A stretch of 64,000 nucleotides of DNA, taken from the NCBI GenBank assembly GCA_014529385.2, contig CM043944.1, positions 73,151,884 through 73,215,883 of the forward strand. Reading direction: 5' to 3'. A program made the position numbers and the translations under genes. This document shows, one piece after another, positions 62,626-64,000 of this stretch. The first letter of the stretch is position 1; every line of letters begins with the position of its first letter. The notes beneath the pieces are model-generated. The model worked only from the letters and a program-made list of their open reading frames with translations. It was not told where the DNA came from and searched no databases. The DNA comes from Adiantum capillus-veneris. Lineage: Eukaryota; Streptophyta; Polypodiopsida; Polypodiales; Pteridaceae.

Positions 62626-63432
62626 TGTAATATCCAAATCAATACAAAATAATTGTTTTTGTCAACGATTTCTGTCAACATTCGATACTTTTTTTTTTGA
62701 TTTAAATTGTCCAATAAATTTCATTTCTGCAACACATGCACAAAACCTCGAACATGTAGCCACTCGTCGACCAAGGGGCACATCTCGGTGATTCTTTTGC
62801 GAAACGGGACAACGATAGAGGCGTACGAGGAATTCGACGTTTGATATTATATGAAAAGATTACAAATCTCATCAAGAGAGAGTACATGGGATAATTTTTT
62901 TGATAAAATCATCCTTCATTTCGTAAATTTATTGCTAAAGCTAAATTTGTATTTTTCAATGTTACATGCTTAGCATACACCATAAAGGAAACACCATCCT
63001 GAAACTACTGCACCAAAATGTTGTCAGCGACATCCTATAGGGCCAGTAAAGCTGCGTGTTGTATACATGTAATAGAGTCACTACATTCGTCCATTATCTC
63101 TCTCACCACCCGAGAGAAGGCCGCTTTGGGTATGATTGGCTCAGTGCTCTTTTGATATTTTCTAATCTCCCGCAATGCAATTGTGTCTGGTTTCCATCTG
63201 CTCTTTTTTTGTGTTGTTGGTGGTGGTGGAGGAGCCGCCTATCCCATTGAGGATCATCTTTATACTTTTTCCTCCTCTCCTCTTGGGCCTGATGTTCTTC
63301 AGGCATCACCTTGTCCTTTTTCTCTTTGCACATTGCTTAGCTCTTTGAGGTATTTTTGAAGACCTTGAGCTTCCAGCCTTTGCTTGTTGGGTGGCTTGAG
63401 CTCTATCTTCTGCCGCCTTTCTCTATGCCTCT
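62626..63432. other. No gene recognised
   Basis: This is AT-rich at first, then a K/E/R-rich reading on the - strand that continues the coiled-coil remnant below with stops (63250-63400). Confidence 0.35.
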
Positions 63433-63722
63433 ACTCATGCTTGTAAGTTTGCCAAATGAGCTCTCTTTGCCTCGTCTCTCTGCCATTCCTCTTGCTCTCT
63501 CTGTCTTCTTTGCTCTTCTTGTACTCTTTGTGCTTTCTTCTCAGTTGCCTCTTTCTTTTCCATCTCCCTCATTCTTTTCCTCTTGGCCTCTCCTGCTTTA
63601 GAAATCGGGTCGCCTGGTATTACCTTGATTACTCTTTGTTCGATTTGCGGTGTAAATTTTCGCGGCGTGATGTTTGCGGTGACCTGAGCAACAATTGCTG
63701 TGACAGCAGGCGAGGGCTCCGG
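63433..63722 (-). pseudogene. Charged coiled-coil ORF remnant
   Basis: On the - strand one frame reads PSPAVTAIVAQVTANITPRK, IEQRVIKVIPGDPISKAGEA, then a helix of K/E/R/Q (KRKRMREMEKKEATEKKAQR, EEQRRQREQEEWQRDEAKR). It ends in a stop at 63433, with further stops and similar composition beyond. It resembles gag-like coiled coils such as that of element G in style only. I cannot assign a family. Confidence 0.4.
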
Positions 63723-64000
63723 ATTTTGAAGTAGACATCAATATTCTTCTTTTGTTGCTCTTGTTTCTTGCGTGGCTCTGTGTAGAGATGAGATTGGTGG
63801 AAGATTTGGCAGAGGTGTGCGGTTGGCATGGTTTAATGGTCCGAGATCTTCAAAAATTTGGATTCAATGGTTGGGGAGGCTGTTGGGTGTCTGGAGCGGG
63901 TTAGGGTGCTAGGTTATCCACTTGTGGTTGGAGATCTGGATTTAAAGCCGTAGATTTAGCATGGGGCTTTGGCTTCGGATTTTTTGTGGTGTGAGTGGCT
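63723..64000. other. Right edge, nothing recognised
   Basis: This is G/T-rich sequence with no feature I can support. Confidence 0.3.

Overview
This is plant nuclear DNA, and almost all of it is transposable elements. The primer-binding sites match initiator Met-tRNA, the Ty1/copia and chromodomain Ty3/gypsy families are plant types, and a plant-type L1 LINE is present. The only clearly recognised host gene is ALG3, the ER mannosyltransferase of N-glycan assembly. Its ten C-terminal exons lie on the + strand between 37720 and 54913. Very long introns packed with elements suggest a large-genome plant such as a fern or a conifer. Fairly young LTR pairs (about 1-4 % divergence by eye) and a gypsy lineage with an FLDDVPIKG reverse transcriptase make me lean towards a fern. 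That is inference, not an identification.

Layout. Bases 1-1479 hold non-coding DNA and an LTR remnant. Bases 1480-36613 are one nested block that can be peeled by target-site duplications (TSDs). Outermost is gypsy D (-, TSD AGTTC). Copia E (-, TSD AACCA, 4020-32653) lies inside D. A 3.1 kb hAT transposon (-, 7691-10801, TSD TGCCAAAG) lies inside E. Gypsy A (-, 11024-32550) sits in the 5' LTR of E. Two further gypsy elements sit inside A: B (+, 14611-21057, TSD TCCTT) and C (-, 23040-30160, TSD GGCAC). The whole block appears to lie in an ALG3 intron, because no N-terminal ALG3 exon is seen and exon sequence starts only at 37720.

From 37720 to 39244 there are four ALG3 exons. The next intron (39245-51927, 12.7 kb) holds a second pile: a gypsy chromodomain fragment (I), a 132-bp hAT MITE with the same termini as the 3.1 kb hAT, copia F (+) split by a non-autonomous LTR element G (42490-46835, TSD ACGCA), and the 5' half of a LINE (-) carrying a 515-bp tandem duplication. 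Six more ALG3 exons follow (51928-54913); the protein ends in KKSE. Splice phases of all ten exons agree and give 325 codons plus stop.

From 55 kb on there are microsatellites, a decayed copia H (-), an unrecognised spliced protein-coding region (59956-60667), an unrecognised two-exon gene with premature stops (61137-62625), and a decayed charged coiled-coil ORF (-). I saw no tRNA, rRNA or CRISPR. Most element ORFs are broken; the hAT transposase is the one mobile-element gene that looks intact.
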